Source: Paludibacter sp. (GTDB lineage Bacteria; Bacteroidota; Bacteroidia; Bacteroidales; Paludibacteraceae). Taken from it: a stretch of 39,163 bases of DNA. Of this stretch, positions 18,566 through 28,051 are shown in pieces; positions within the stretch are counted from its first letter, which is position 1; every line of letters starts with the position of its first letter. A program made the position numbers and the translations under genes. Where the stretch lies: NCBI GenBank assembly GCA_028703105.1, contig JAQVNN010000013.1:4857-44019 (forward strand), given 5' to 3'. The notes under the pieces are model-generated. The model had not been told where the DNA came from. It searched no databases and saw only the letters and a program-made list of their open reading frames with translations.

Positions 18566-18867
18566 ATGTTAAATTACTTTTAGTTAAAAAGGAATAAATG
18601 TCACTTTGATTATTTGTTTTAAAATATTATATATGTCAGTTAAACAGGGTGTTAAGAGTGAAAATTTCGACATTTTTCAAGATCATGACAAACCAAAATT
18701 ACATATTTTTAGTATAAAAATAAATCAAACTGATGAATATTTTCTAAATTTTTTTTCAATTTGTCAATTTGAGCTATTGTTTTTTAATTTTCAATCCTCT
18801 ATATTTGCGGGTGCAAAAAGTCAAAAAGTATCAATAAACTTGAAGTTAAATAAAAAATGGTAAATTT
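18566..18867. other. AT-rich intergenic stretch upstream of susC
   Basis: This 300-base region has no credible coding sequence. A frame open from a TTG at 18606 encodes a low-complexity Phe/Lys-rich peptide typical of AT-rich noncoding DNA. The only clear signal is the susC promoter near 18776-18807. I see no sigma/anti-sigma gene or hybrid regulator. Confidence 0.6.
18776..18807 (+). promoter_or_regulatory. Bacteroidetes-type promoter for the susC operon
   Basis: TATATTTG (18800-18807) matches the -7 consensus TAnnTTTG. A TTG at 18777-18779 lies 20 bases upstream, the expected spacing for the -33 TTTG box (ATTG here). It predicts a transcript start near 18814 and a leader of about 55 bases before the susC ATG. 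Confidence 0.65.
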
Positions 18868-21800
18868 ATGAGAAAACTAACTTTCTTATTTGCCTGCTTA
18901 TTCATAGCAGGCGTAAGCATGGTGCTTGCTCAGACTTCCATTTCAGGGAAAGTGATTTCCGCTGAAGACGGGGAGGAAATTGTAGGAGCAACTGTGATGG
19001 TGAAAGGTACCACAACGGGTACGATTACCAATGTAAATGGAAACTTTACAATTTCATTGTCGGGGACTAACAGAACTTTGGTGGTATCCTATGTGGGGAT
19101 GAAAACAGCAGAAGTTCTGGCAACTCCGAATATGATTGTGCGTCTGGAGTCAGATGCTGCTGAATTGGAGGAAGTGCTGGTGGTAGCATATGGTACTACA
19201 AAAAGATCTTCGTTTACTGGTTCTGCTGCTGTTGTGAAAAGTGATGCAATCGAAAAAAGACAGGCTTCTAATGTTACAAATACCTTGTCCGGACAGATAG
19301 CCGGTGTACAGGGAATAAATTCAGATGGAGCTCCAGGGTCAGGATCAAAAATCCGGATCAGAGGTATCGGCTCAATGTATGCCAGTAATGCTCCTTTGTA
19401 TGTTGTAGATGGTATTCCTTACGATGGAGATATATCTGCTATCAACACTACAGATATTGAGTCTGTAACTGTTCTTAAAGATGCTGCATCCAATGCACTA
19501 TATGGAGCACGTGGTGCAAATGGAGTAATCATGATAACCACTAAAAAAGGGAATTCAAGAGTTGCCCGGATTAATGTAGATGCCAAATGGGGTAATAACT
19601 CAAGAGGTGTTGATAATTATAGTGTTATGACTGATCCGGGTATGTACTATGAAACCCATTATCAGGCATTATATAATAGTCAGTTTTTAGATGGAAAGAC
19701 ATCACATGTTGCCCATGATTTTGCTAATAAAAATTTATTAGATGCGGCAAACGGAGGTCTTGGATATCAGGTGTATTCTGTTCCTGCCGGTGAACGTTTG
19801 ATTGGAAGTAATGGAAAACTAAATCCTCAGGCTACATTGGGATATACCGAAGGACAATTTACTTATTTACCGGATATTTGGTACGACGAAGTATTTAAAA
19901 AGAACAATCTCCGTCAGGAATATAATATCAATATTAGTGGAACTGAGGGAAAGATGAACTATTATATGTCTGCAGGTTATCTGGATGACACAGGTATTAT
20001 TGAAAATTCGGGATTGTCCCGGTTGTCAACGCGTTTAAATGTTGATTATCAGGCAAGAGAATGGTTGAAAGTAGGGTCGAATTTGTCTTATACAAACTCG
20101 AAAAACAGGTATCCGGATGAACAAACAACTGATGACGATACCAGTTCGGCCAACCTCTTCTTTGTGGCAAATGCCATTGCTCCGATTTACCCATTGTATA
20201 TTAGGGATGCTTCTGGTAAAATCATGATAGATAGTAATGGTTATACCATGTACGACTATGGTGATGGTGCTACTGTACCCAAAATTCGCTCATTTATGGG
20301 TATGTCAAACCCAGCTTCTGCCATTGCACTTGATAATAGCATTTATGCTGATGATATTTTCAATGGTAAGTGGTTTGCTAATATTGATATAACCGAAGGA
20401 TTGAAAGCTTCTGCCAATTTTGGCGTTTATGCTGCTAATTCAAGATATAATTTCAGCCTTAATCCATATTACGGTCAATATGCTTCAACAGGTGGTGTTG
20501 CTAATGTAGAACATAACAGAAAGTTTGCAGTGAATCAAAACTATTTGCTTACTTATGATAAGGAATTTGATGGAGTTCACAACGTAGGTGTTCTTGCGGG
20601 TTTTGAGTCATATGCTTATAAATCACAGAATTTGTGGGGCTCAAAAGAAAAAATGTATAGCAACACGCCCGAAATAAGTAATGCTATTCTGAATCCATCG
20701 ACGGAATCTTCGACTGATACATACTCTACAATGGGTTTTCTGGCAAGAGCTAATTATGACTATGTAGGAAAGTACCATTTTTCTGCTTCTTATCGTAGAG
20801 ATGCTTCTTCAAGATTCCATCCGGATCACCGTTGGGGTAACTTCTGGAGTGGAGGTTTTGGCTGGATTATGAATAAAGAAAGTTTTCTGGAAGATCAGAG
20901 TTGGATTAATCTGTTGAAATTTAAGATGAGCTATGGTGCGCAAGGCAATGATGACCTGGGCAACTACTATGCTTATTTGGATCAGTATTCTGTTGTAATG
21001 CAGGATGATGATTTTGCAACAACATTGAAATACAAGGGAAACAAGGATTTAACTTGGGAAACTTCTCATAACTTCAATACGGGTTTTGACTTTTCTTTGT
21101 TTGCTGATAGATTGGGCGGTACAATTGAATACTTCAGCCGTACCACTTCCGATATGTTGTATTATAAACCGGTTTCACCTTCTTTAGGTTATTCTGAGCT
21201 GCCTGTAAATGTCGGTTCTGTGAGAAACGCCGGTGTTGAAATTGATTTAAATGGAAAAGTCTATAGTTCACGTGATCTTAAGATTACTGCCTACGCCAAT
21301 GCAACATTGTTGAAAAACACGATTCTTGAACTCGAAGAATCTCTTGGAGGAGAATGGATTGATGGCAGTTATATTTATAAAAAAGGCAGTTCTTTGATGA
21401 ATCGTTATCTTAGAAAATATGCCGGTGTTGATAAAGAAACAGGAGCTTCTCAATGGTACAAGGAAGTGACTGATTCATTCGGAAATGTAACTATGGAAAA
21501 AGTGACAAGCTATGCTTCAGCAACCCAGTTCGAAACAGGTGATTTATTACCGGACGTATATGGTGGTTTTGGAACTAATGTAACTTACAAAGGGTTTGAC
21601 GCTTCTGTTGCTTTTGCATATCAATTAGGCGGTAAAATTTATGATAATACCTATGCGAGATTGATGCATTCAGGTTATAGCTCCGATGCAGGGACAAACT
21701 GGCATACAGATATTCTCAAAGCCTGGACACCTGAAAATAAGGATACAGATGTTCCTCGTTTGAATACCAGTGACCAATATACTTCATCGGCATCAGACAG

Positions 21801-22038
21801 GTTTTTGGTAAGTTCCAATTATTTAAGCCTGCAAAATATTACGATAGGTTATACCTTACCTTCGAATTTGCTCAAAAAATACAACATTGAGAAGGTACGT
21901 ATATATGGTGTTGCGGATAATTTAGCTTTATGGGCGGCAAGAAAGGGATTAGATCCGCGTCAGAGCTATAGTGCTTCTGGGAATTATACCTATAGTCCTA
22001 TCCGATCAATTTCCGGTGGTGTTAGTATTTCGTTTTAA
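18868..22038 (+). CDS. SusC/RagA-family TonB-linked outer-membrane transporter
   Basis: This 1056-residue protein is a nutrient-uptake barrel that pairs with a SusD lid. It has a signal peptide (residues 1-21, cleaved near VLA-Q). An N-terminal carboxypeptidase-regulatory-like domain follows (about 22-95, starting ISGKVISAEDGEEIVGATV). Next are a TonB-box-like EEVLVVAYGTTKR (about 101-113) and a plug with IRIRGIGSMYASNAPLYVVDGIP and VTVLKDAASNALYGARGANGVI. The rest is a 22-strand-type barrel ending GVSISF. No neighbouring enzyme indicates whether the ligand is a glycan or a peptide. It lies 19 bases before SusD and 34 bases after the TonB-family promoter-driven leader ends. Confidence 0.95.
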   Translation: MRKLTFLFACLFIAGVSMVLAQTSISGKVISAEDGEEIVGATVMVKGTTTGTITNVNGNFTISLSGTNRTLVVSYVGMKTAEVLATPNMIVRLESDAAELEEVLVVAYGTTKRSSFTGSAAVVKSDAIEKRQASNVTNTLSGQIAGVQGINSDGAPGSGSKIRIRGIGSMYASNAPLYVVDGIPYDGDISAINTTDIESVTVLKDAASNALYGARGANGVIMITTKKGNSRVARINVDAKWGNNSRGVDNYSVMTDPGMYYETHYQALYNSQFLDGKTSHVAHDFANKNLLDAANGGLGYQVYSVPAGERLIGSNGKLNPQATLGYTEGQFTYLPDIWYDEVFKKNNLRQEYNINISGTEGKMNYYMSAGYLDDTGIIENSGLSRLSTRLNVDYQAREWLKVGSNLSYTNSKNRYPDEQTTDDDTSSANLFFVANAIAPIYPLYIRDASGKIMIDSNGYTMYDYGDGATVPKIRSFMGMSNPASAIALDNSIYADDIFNGKWFANIDITEGLKASANFGVYAANSRYNFSLNPYYGQYASTGGVANVEHNRKFAVNQNYLLTYDKEFDGVHNVGVLAGFESYAYKSQNLWGSKEKMYSNTPEISNAILNPSTESSTDTYSTMGFLARANYDYVGKYHFSASYRRDASSRFHPDHRWGNFWSGGFGWIMNKESFLEDQSWINLLKFKMSYGAQGNDDLGNYYAYLDQYSVVMQDDDFATTLKYKGNKDLTWETSHNFNTGFDFSLFADRLGGTIEYFSRTTSDMLYYKPVSPSLGYSELPVNVGSVRNAGVEIDLNGKVYSSRDLKITAYANATLLKNTILELEESLGGEWIDGSYIYKKGSSLMNRYLRKYAGVDKETGASQWYKEVTDSFGNVTMEKVTSYASATQFETGDLLPDVYGGFGTNVTYKGFDASVAFAYQLGGKIYDNTYARLMHSGYSSDAGTNWHTDILKAWTPENKDTDVPRLNTSDQYTSSASDRFLVSSNYLSLQNITIGYTLPSNLLKKYNIEKVRIYGVADNLALWAARKGLDPRQSYSASGNYTYSPIRSISGGVSISF

Positions 22039-22057
22039 GTGTATTATTTAAAAGAAA

Positions 22058-23680
22058 ATGTTTATGAAAACAATAAATAAATTATTCTTGGTTGCGGTCG
22101 GAACGTTTCTGATGTACAGTTGTACCGACATGCTAGATACCTTGCCAGCAGGTTCGACCATAACTTCTGAACAGAAAGAGGATGCTGTCTCTGCTAATCC
22201 AAAGTTGTTGGCTGCAGATGTAAATACAATGTATGCCTCTATGATTAAATTATTCGGAGCTCTTTCTGCTTATGATGATCTTGAAAGACACAATGATTTT
22301 GGTTATCCCGGTATTGCGTTGATGTTAGAAACAACTGGTCAGGACATGACTTGTTTCAACAGTGGATATAACTGGTTTGGTGGCGATTTTGCAGATCGCA
22401 AGTATGATTCATATGAATCATGGATTTTGTGGAATCAATTCTATAATCAAATTTATGCAGCCAACAATGTGTTGTCGGCTACATCAGAAAATCCTTCATC
22501 TGCTCTTGAAAAAGCGTATCGTGGACAAGCGCTCGCTTTCAGGGCTTTTAATTACTTGCATTTGGCTCAAATGTATCAATTTACCTACATTGGTCATGAA
22601 AATGATCCTTGTGTGCCTATTTTGACCGAAAAAACGACAATGGATGAGGCAGTTAATAACCCTCGCGCATCTGTAAAAACTGTTTATGGTTTGATTATGA
22701 GCGATTTGAACCTGGCTATAAGTTATTTGAAAGGCTTTATTCCTGCCAGTAAAGGGTTTATTTCACAAGGAGCGGCTTATGGCTTGCGCGCTCGTGCTAA
22801 CTTGTTGATGCAGGATTGGGAACAGGCTGCTTCGGATGCTGATTCAGCTTTAATTGTATCAGGCGCAGTTCCATATACGAAAAAAGAAGTGTCTGTACCT
22901 TCATTCAACACAGCTAATGCAAATTCAGTTATTTGGGCTAATATTATTCGGGAAACGAATGAGGTAGTTACTTCCGGTATTGTAAACTGGCCAGGTCATT
23001 TCTGCTCATTTACAGGAAATGGTTATGTAAATGTGGGTGCTTTTAAAAGTATCAACAAACCTTTGTATGATGCCATTCCAACTTCTGATGTACGCAAAGG
23101 ATGGTGGTTGAATGAGAATAAACAATCTCCATTGGTTGCGGATAAAAAGTATGACAAATGGAAAGAAACTTATGCGGAAGATGAAAATTTCACTCCCTAT
23201 ATAAATGTGAAATTTGGAGCTTACAAGGATCTCCCAATGAACACAGTAAATTCACAGGATTGGATTTTAATGCGTGCTGAAGAAATGACTTTAATTAAAG
23301 CTGAAGCTTTGGCAATGAGCGGAGATCCAGGTCAGGGTAAAGCTGTGTTGGAAGGCTTTGTTAAAGAGAATCGTGATGCAACCTTTACTGTTACAGATGC
23401 TACTGACGTAGGTGTACAAAATGCAGTATGGAAACAAAGACGCATTGAATTGTGGGGAGAAGGTTTTGCTTACTTTGATGTCTTACGCCTCAAAAAACCG
23501 TTGAACCGTGTGGAAAATGGTGTTTCTTCTTTCCCTGATGCCTGGCAGTATAATATCCCAGCAGAATCTCCGATTTTGTTATGGAGAATCTCTTCAAAAG
23601 AAATTAATGCAAATGCGGGCATTAGTGAGTCTCAAAATAATCCTGTTGCAGATGTGCCGAAAAAAGGAGATGGATTATAA
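22058..23680 (+). CDS. SusD/RagB-family outer-membrane lipoprotein
   Basis: The 540-residue protein is the surface lid and ligand-binding partner of the SusC barrel just upstream. It has a lipoprotein signal with the lipobox MYSC (Cys about residue 22) and helical TPR-like units such as KAYRGQALAFRAFNYLHLAQMY. The C-terminal region ends with the usual WKQRRIELWGEGFAYFDVLRLKKP and WRISSKEINAN. An in-frame ATG six bases downstream (22064) is an equally good start. The SusD sequence gives no safe clue to the ligand. Confidence 0.95.
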   Translation: MFMKTINKLFLVAVGTFLMYSCTDMLDTLPAGSTITSEQKEDAVSANPKLLAADVNTMYASMIKLFGALSAYDDLERHNDFGYPGIALMLETTGQDMTCFNSGYNWFGGDFADRKYDSYESWILWNQFYNQIYAANNVLSATSENPSSALEKAYRGQALAFRAFNYLHLAQMYQFTYIGHENDPCVPILTEKTTMDEAVNNPRASVKTVYGLIMSDLNLAISYLKGFIPASKGFISQGAAYGLRARANLLMQDWEQAASDADSALIVSGAVPYTKKEVSVPSFNTANANSVIWANIIRETNEVVTSGIVNWPGHFCSFTGNGYVNVGAFKSINKPLYDAIPTSDVRKGWWLNENKQSPLVADKKYDKWKETYAEDENFTPYINVKFGAYKDLPMNTVNSQDWILMRAEEMTLIKAEALAMSGDPGQGKAVLEGFVKENRDATFTVTDATDVGVQNAVWKQRRIELWGEGFAYFDVLRLKKPLNRVENGVSSFPDAWQYNIPAESPILLWRISSKEINANAGISESQNNPVADVPKKGDGL

Positions 23681-23713
23681 TTCAAATGTTTAATAAAATA
23701 TATACATAGAAGT

Positions 23714-24571
23714 ATGAAAAAATTTAATAAAATAACATTGGCAATTGTCAGCATTGTAATTCCATTGCTGTTTGCTTCCTGTGAAGAGGAAATTGTCAGA
23801 GACCCTTCTCCTGTACAATCGTCCGGAATTCAAGCGTTTATTTATGAGAGTACTCCTCAGAATATGGTTTTTCTACCAGCTAACAATCAATCTTTTGACA
23901 TCCTGATTGGGCGTAAAAACACAACTGACGCAGTTACAATCAATTTATCAGTATCTAATCCTGATAATGTTTTTGTCATTCCTACAACAGCGTCATTTGA
24001 TGCAGGTGAAGCTGTTGACACACTTAAGGTTACTTTTAGCATGGATTTGGGAACCAGTTCTAAACTAACTATTGTGTTAGATGAAGAAGATACGTTTTGG
24101 TACGGAAGGGACAGTATAACCATCTCTGTTTCCAGGGACTATACGTGGGAAAGCGCAGGTGTTGTTTCAATGACTTCTTCCTGGGCAGGTGCTATTGAGG
24201 ATGTTGAAATCCAGGCTGCAAAAGAATCTCCGGGTCTCTATCGTCTGGTGAGTCCTTATAATGTGCTTGAACCGGATTATTGTCCGGAGCCAGGTTATCA
24301 CTTGCAGTTTGTCCTTGATCCGGTAACTTATAATGCAGTATCTGTTCCAAACCGTCAGCTTATCGGTGAGACCTATGATGACGAAGGGGTAACTTACGAT
24401 ATCGAGTTCTTCCATGCTGATTTTGGTGACACCTTTACCAATGAAGGGAATGTATATACCATAAAGGGCTCGTTCTTCTTTGTAACTCCTGGAGGTGCTG
24501 GCGTATTTGACCAGATGGATGAAGTGTTTGAATGGAAAGAAGGATATCCATTGGACGAAGAGAAAGAGTAA
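23714..24571 (+). CDS. Surface lipoprotein of the SusCD locus, function unknown
   Basis: The 285-residue product starts with a lipoprotein signal (MKKFNKITLAIVSIVIPLLFASC, Cys at 23). Beta-rich sequence follows, with an Ig-like part (about 40-145) containing NLSVSNPDNVFVIP and a C-terminal part (about 145-275) with GLYRLVSPYNVLEPDY and an acidic end. Position and architecture are like the accessory surface glycan-binding lipoproteins (SusE/SusF type) that follow SusD genes, but I do not recognise a named family. It lies 33 bases after SusD and is the last gene before a strong terminator, so it is almost surely cotranscribed. Confidence 0.75.
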   Translation: MKKFNKITLAIVSIVIPLLFASCEEEIVRDPSPVQSSGIQAFIYESTPQNMVFLPANNQSFDILIGRKNTTDAVTINLSVSNPDNVFVIPTTASFDAGEAVDTLKVTFSMDLGTSSKLTIVLDEEDTFWYGRDSITISVSRDYTWESAGVVSMTSSWAGAIEDVEIQAAKESPGLYRLVSPYNVLEPDYCPEPGYHLQFVLDPVTYNAVSVPNRQLIGETYDDEGVTYDIEFFHADFGDTFTNEGNVYTIKGSFFFVTPGGAGVFDQMDEVFEWKEGYPLDEEKE

Positions 24572-24584
24572 AATAATTTAATCG

Positions 24585-24639
24585 ATACAACAAAAAACAG
24601 GGTTAACTCAATTTGAGTTAACCCTGTTTTTTGTTGTAT
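24585..24639. terminator. Bidirectional terminator, 27-bp perfect arms
   Basis: Bases 24585-24611 are the exact reverse complement of 24613-24639, with one unpaired base at 24612. The core is ACAGGGTTAACTCAA and its complement, flanked by A6 on the left and T6 on the right. It lies between the convergent SusCD lipoprotein gene and the minus-strand lipoprotein gene and should stop both. Confidence 0.9.
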
Positions 24640-24709
24640 AATTTGTTGAAATTTTTAACTTTATAGTCTGGAATAAAGAGTTTCAGCACCCCCTTCTGTT
24701 CTCCTCTTG

Positions 24710-26095
24710 TTAATAGGATTGTTTTTTGTTGTTATGGAAATACTTGTTGTTTTTCAGTCTTATATCAGGCATTTTTCTTTGAATTTTTGTTCTTGAAAGA
24801 GATAAAGCCTGATTGCTTTGTATGAAATTCAGCGTTCCTGTGTAGGTTCCATATACCTTCGAACCAAATCTGTCATACAATTCATATTGGATGGTGTAAG
24901 TCTTTTCCGATTTACTTACTTTTGCATAGCCGGTTTTAAGCTTCTTTACTGTTGTATCATTGTAATTGTAGTACCAGCACCCCCAGTTTTCATTTTTCTC
25001 TGAGGTGAATCCATAGACCAGTGTGAGAGGCGACATACTTTCATTCCTGCTGATCATGGTGTATGTGCCGACCGGGATGCTGTTTGTTGCCAATATAGAA
25101 GTGTTAAACTCAAGCATCAGCATTTCTCCGCTAATTTTTTGTGCTGACAGATTTACTTGTTCACTCATGAGGTATGCAACAAAATTAGAAGACCCGGAAC
25201 GATAAGCGTCTCCAAAATACTCCAAATCTCCTTTTGTCAGTGCAGGATTAATTTCTACCGGAATTTCTTTCTTGTCTGATAATGTTGTTGTCCCACTGAA
25301 TGTAAATACAATTTTTTCCCCGTATTCAGTAGTCATTTCTCCCCCTATCCTGTACTTCTCCCCATCCGGAACAAATGCGAAATGTCCGCTTTCAATCAAG
25401 GTAATGTTTCTGGCAAGCCCACCTTCTACCTCGATAATACGAGCTCCGCCGTATTCAACCGCATTTCCTGAATTATATCTTTCTCCCGGAAAGAACGTGT
25501 TGATGTTTCCATTGTTTGCCGCGGTAAAAGACCCTTCTGCTAACTCATCCTGTGTAATTGGTACATTGAAATCAAGGTACAACAGAACCCCGTTTCCGGT
25601 GAGTTTTCCTTCTATATCAAAAGAAAGAGAGCTTTCCAATAAATACATGTCGAAGTTGTTGTGTTCAATGTCATAATAATCACCCCAGTTTGAGACATGG
25701 GCATGATTAAAGGTAAATTCTCTTTGCTCTACAGTGATATCACAAGAAATGGTTTTCTCTCCTGATCCGAGTGTAACTTTAGCTGTGCCGGTCTGAAGAG
25801 CCGTAATCACAACTTTCTTCTGAATAGAACGGGTGCCCCCGGATTTTGACATGGTCTCGGAGCCTGTTTCTGAAACAGAAACAACCCTGTTGTTGTCAAC
25901 CGACCAGTTCACGGGAATGTTGGTTATTTCTCCGGTGAAGTTAACTGTTGCAACAAGCGTATCCGACTTTCCCAGATTCAGTCCAATTGTCGTTTTGTTG
26001 ATGCTGATGGAAGTGATTTCATTTTTTTCGCAAGAGCTAAGTGAAATCACGGTCGCAATAGCAATAAACAAACTCCATTTTGTTAGGTTTTTCAT
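24710..26095 (-). CDS. Two-repeat lipoprotein with a bacterial Ig-like domain
   Basis: The 461-residue product has a lipoprotein signal with SLSSC (Cys at about 22) and an Ig-like (BIG2-type) domain (about 28-125: SISINKTTIGLNLGKSDT, VNWSVDNNRVVSVS, GTAKVTLGSGEKTISC). Two copies of a beta-rich module then follow. Module one (about 130-275) has SNWGDYYDIEHNNFDMYLL and GNGVLLYLDFNVP. Module two (about 290-430) has EYFGDAYRSGSSNFVAYLM and GEMLMLEFNTSI. Each ends with a TFSGTT or TYTGTL strand. I cannot name the module. The last 30 residues are a basic tail with no match to module one. It is probably surface-exposed and may serve the adjacent SusCD system, though it is transcribed separately. Confidence 0.75.
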   Translation of the reverse strand: MKNLTKWSLFIAIATVISLSSCEKNEITSISINKTTIGLNLGKSDTLVATVNFTGEITNIPVNWSVDNNRVVSVSETGSETMSKSGGTRSIQKKVVITALQTGTAKVTLGSGEKTISCDITVEQREFTFNHAHVSNWGDYYDIEHNNFDMYLLESSLSFDIEGKLTGNGVLLYLDFNVPITQDELAEGSFTAANNGNINTFFPGERYNSGNAVEYGGARIIEVEGGLARNITLIESGHFAFVPDGEKYRIGGEMTTEYGEKIVFTFSGTTTLSDKKEIPVEINPALTKGDLEYFGDAYRSGSSNFVAYLMSEQVNLSAQKISGEMLMLEFNTSILATNSIPVGTYTMISRNESMSPLTLVYGFTSEKNENWGCWYYNYNDTTVKKLKTGYAKVSKSEKTYTIQYELYDRFGSKVYGTYTGTLNFIQSNQALSLSRTKIQRKMPDIRLKNNKYFHNNKKQSY

Positions 26096-26130
26096 GTGTT
26101 TGAGTTATTAATTGTGTTGCTATTTACAGA

Positions 26131-27759
26131 TCAAAGTGTCGCCATTTTAATCTGTTTAAAGAAATCATTTCCCTTATCATCAACCAGAATGAATGCCGGG
26201 AAATCCACTACTTCAATCTTCCAAATTGCTTCCATGCCGAGTTCGGGATAAGCCAGACATTCCACCTTTTTGATGCTTTGTTCTGCCAGAATGGCTGCGG
26301 GACCGCCAATAGACCCCAAATAGAAACCACCGTATTTCTTGCAGGCCTCAGTTACCTGTTCGCTGCGATTACCTTTGGCAATCATAATCATGCTGCCGCC
26401 TTTCGACTGGAATAAGTCAACATAAGAGTCCATGCGACCGGCAGTCGTCGGACCAAACGAACCAGAAGGCATACCTTTGGGGGTTTTGGCCGGACCGGCA
26501 TAGTAAATCGGGTGATCTTTTACGTATTGCGGCAGTTCTTTGCCTTCGTCCAGCAATTCTTTGAGTTTGGCATGTGCGATGTCGCGGCCCACTACAATGG
26601 TGCCGGATAAAGACAAGCGGGTTGAAACTGGATACTGACTCAAGGTGGCTAGGATTTCTTTCATCGGACGGTTGAGGTCTATCTTTATTGCATTGCCTTC
26701 GCCCTGTTGACGGAATTCTTCTGGAATATATTTTGCCGGATTGTCTTCCAGTTTCTCAAGCCAGATACCGTCTTTGTTGATTTTCCCCTTGATGTTTCTG
26801 TCGGCCGAACAAGATACTGCCATCCCCACAAAGCAAGAAGCGCCGTGACGTGAAAGCCGAATCACACGCACATCATGCGCGAAGTATTTGCCTCCGAATT
26901 GTGCTCCCATGCCAAATTTCTGAGCGGCTTTCAGTATTTTTGCTTCCATCTCCACATCCCGGAAAGCTTGTCCGAGTTCGTTACCGGTAGTTGGCAGATT
27001 GTCGTAATATTTGGTTGAAGCTAATTTAACTGTTTTCATACAGGCATCAGCCGATGTACCACCAATGACAAAAGCTAAGTGGTAAGGCGGACAAGCAGCC
27101 GTACCCAGCGTTTTCATCTTTTCAGTCAGGAATTTCTCCAATGAAACCGGATTCAGCAGGGCTTTTGTTTCCTGGAAAAGATAGGATTTATTGGCAGAAC
27201 CGCCACCTTTGGCGATAAATAAGAACTTATATTCGTTGCCATGACCGGCCATCAGGTCGATTTGAGCAGGCAGGTTGGTGCCGGTATTCACTTCATCGTA
27301 CATGTTCAGTGCAGCATTCTGCGAATAGCGCAGGTTTTCATCCCGGTATGTTTCATAAATACCTTTAGATAAAGCTTCTTCATCGGAGCCATCCGTATAT
27401 ACATTATTCCCTTTTTTTGCATAAACAGTTGCAGTCCCAGTATCCTGACAGAAGGGCAAAACGCCTTTGGCTGCAATCTCCGCATTTCGGAGCATGGTGA
27501 CAGCTACATATTTATCGTTCTCACTGGCTTCGGGATCAGCCAGAATGTTGGCAACCTGTTGCTGATGCTCGGGGCGCAGTAAGAAGGAACAATCGCGCAT
27601 GGCAGTGCGAGCCAGCAAGGTCAATCCTTCCGGTGCTACTTTCAAAATCTCCTGTCCCTCGAAATTTGCCGTGCTGACAAAATCTTTGGTTAATAAATAA
27701 TACTTCGAGTTGTCTTTTCCCGTTGGGAATGGTTCCTGATACCTGAATTCTTTTGCCAT
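26131..27759 (-). CDS. Class I (iron-sulfur) fumarate hydratase
   Basis: The enzyme hydrates fumarate to malate with an oxygen-sensitive 4Fe-4S cluster. At 542 residues it is a fused alpha-beta type like FumA/FumB. The cluster cysteines are in [10 protein letters not shown] (about residue 104), GTAACPPYH (about 223) and probably [11 protein letters not shown] (about 310-320). The C-terminal half shows [46 protein letters not shown]. In anaerobic Bacteroidales this would act in the reductive branch to succinate. It is divergent from gpmI across a 292-base region carrying a long inverted repeat. Confidence 0.93.
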   Translation of the reverse strand: MAKEFRYQEPFPTGKDNSKYYLLTKDFVSTANFEGQEILKVAPEGLTLLARTAMRDCSFLLRPEHQQQVANILADPEASENDKYVAVTMLRNAEIAAKGVLPFCQDTGTATVYAKKGNNVYTDGSDEEALSKGIYETYRDENLRYSQNAALNMYDEVNTGTNLPAQIDLMAGHGNEYKFLFIAKGGGSANKSYLFQETKALLNPVSLEKFLTEKMKTLGTAACPPYHLAFVIGGTSADACMKTVKLASTKYYDNLPTTGNELGQAFRDVEMEAKILKAAQKFGMGAQFGGKYFAHDVRVIRLSRHGASCFVGMAVSCSADRNIKGKINKDGIWLEKLEDNPAKYIPEEFRQQGEGNAIKIDLNRPMKEILATLSQYPVSTRLSLSGTIVVGRDIAHAKLKELLDEGKELPQYVKDHPIYYAGPAKTPKGMPSGSFGPTTAGRMDSYVDLFQSKGGSMIMIAKGNRSEQVTEACKKYGGFYLGSIGGPAAILAEQSIKKVECLAYPELGMEAIWKIEVVDFPAFILVDDKGNDFFKQIKMATL

Positions 27760-27800
27760 AAGTATATCTACTGTTTTTTATTTACCATTTTTGATGACCG

Positions 27801-27808
27801 CAAATTTA
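27801..27808 (-). promoter_or_regulatory. Possible -7 element for fumarase
   Basis: On the minus strand the sequence is TAAATTTG, a match to TAnnTTTG, 41 bases before the fumarase ATG. The -33 box would fall inside the left arm of the inverted repeat and is not clear. Confidence 0.45.
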
Positions 27809-27828
27809 CTCATTTTTATTGGATTTTT

Positions 27829-27956
27829 AACCATCTTAGTCACATTAGAACATATAGTTTTAAACTAAAATTATATGATAAGTGAGTAGCTTTAAACTTA
27901 TTGTATTATAAATTGTTTCATAATAACTTATGTGTTCTAATGTGACTAAGGTGGTT
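27829..27956. repeat. Long imperfect inverted repeat, 28-base arms
   Basis: Bases 27829-27856 and 27929-27956 are reverse complements at 26 of 28 positions, and both exceptions would be G-U pairs in RNA. The core is CTTAGTCACATTAGAACA and its complement. The 72-base centre is AT-rich and contains a smaller palindrome, TAGTTTTAAACTA. It lies between the divergent fumarase and gpmI promoters. It looks like a dispersed intergenic element or a small non-autonomous mobile element; no other copy is in the window. Confidence 0.8.
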
Positions 27957-27965
27957 GAATTATCT

Positions 27966-27995
27966 TTTGTGGTTCAATAAAAATCCGTACTTTTG
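27966..27995 (+). promoter_or_regulatory. Bacteroidetes-type promoter for gpmI
   Basis: TTTG (27966-27969) and TACTTTTG (27988-27995) match the -33 and -7 consensus TTTG and TAnnTTTG, separated by 18 bases. Transcription should start near 28002, about 50 bases before the ATG. The -33 box begins nine bases after the inverted repeat. Confidence 0.7.
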
Positions 27996-28051
27996 CAAAC
28001 AAAAATATTAAGGGTATTAGTTTAAGGTAAAATAATATAAATCAAAACAAT

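Noticed and set aside
18606-18863. Possible 85-residue gene upstream of susC
   Set aside because: It needs a TTG start, is rich in Phe, Lys and Asn as expected from AT-rich DNA, and covers the likely susC promoter.
25272-25676. 134-codon plus-strand frame opposite the two-repeat lipoprotein
   Set aside because: It is antisense to a protein with a clear lipobox and repeated modules. Its Ser/Pro-rich product shows no family features.
27857-27928. Phage attachment site or invertible promoter at the fumarase-gpmI repeat
   Set aside because: The arms are inverted and could in principle support inversion. However, no recombinase gene is in the window and neither promoter's core boxes lie between the arms.
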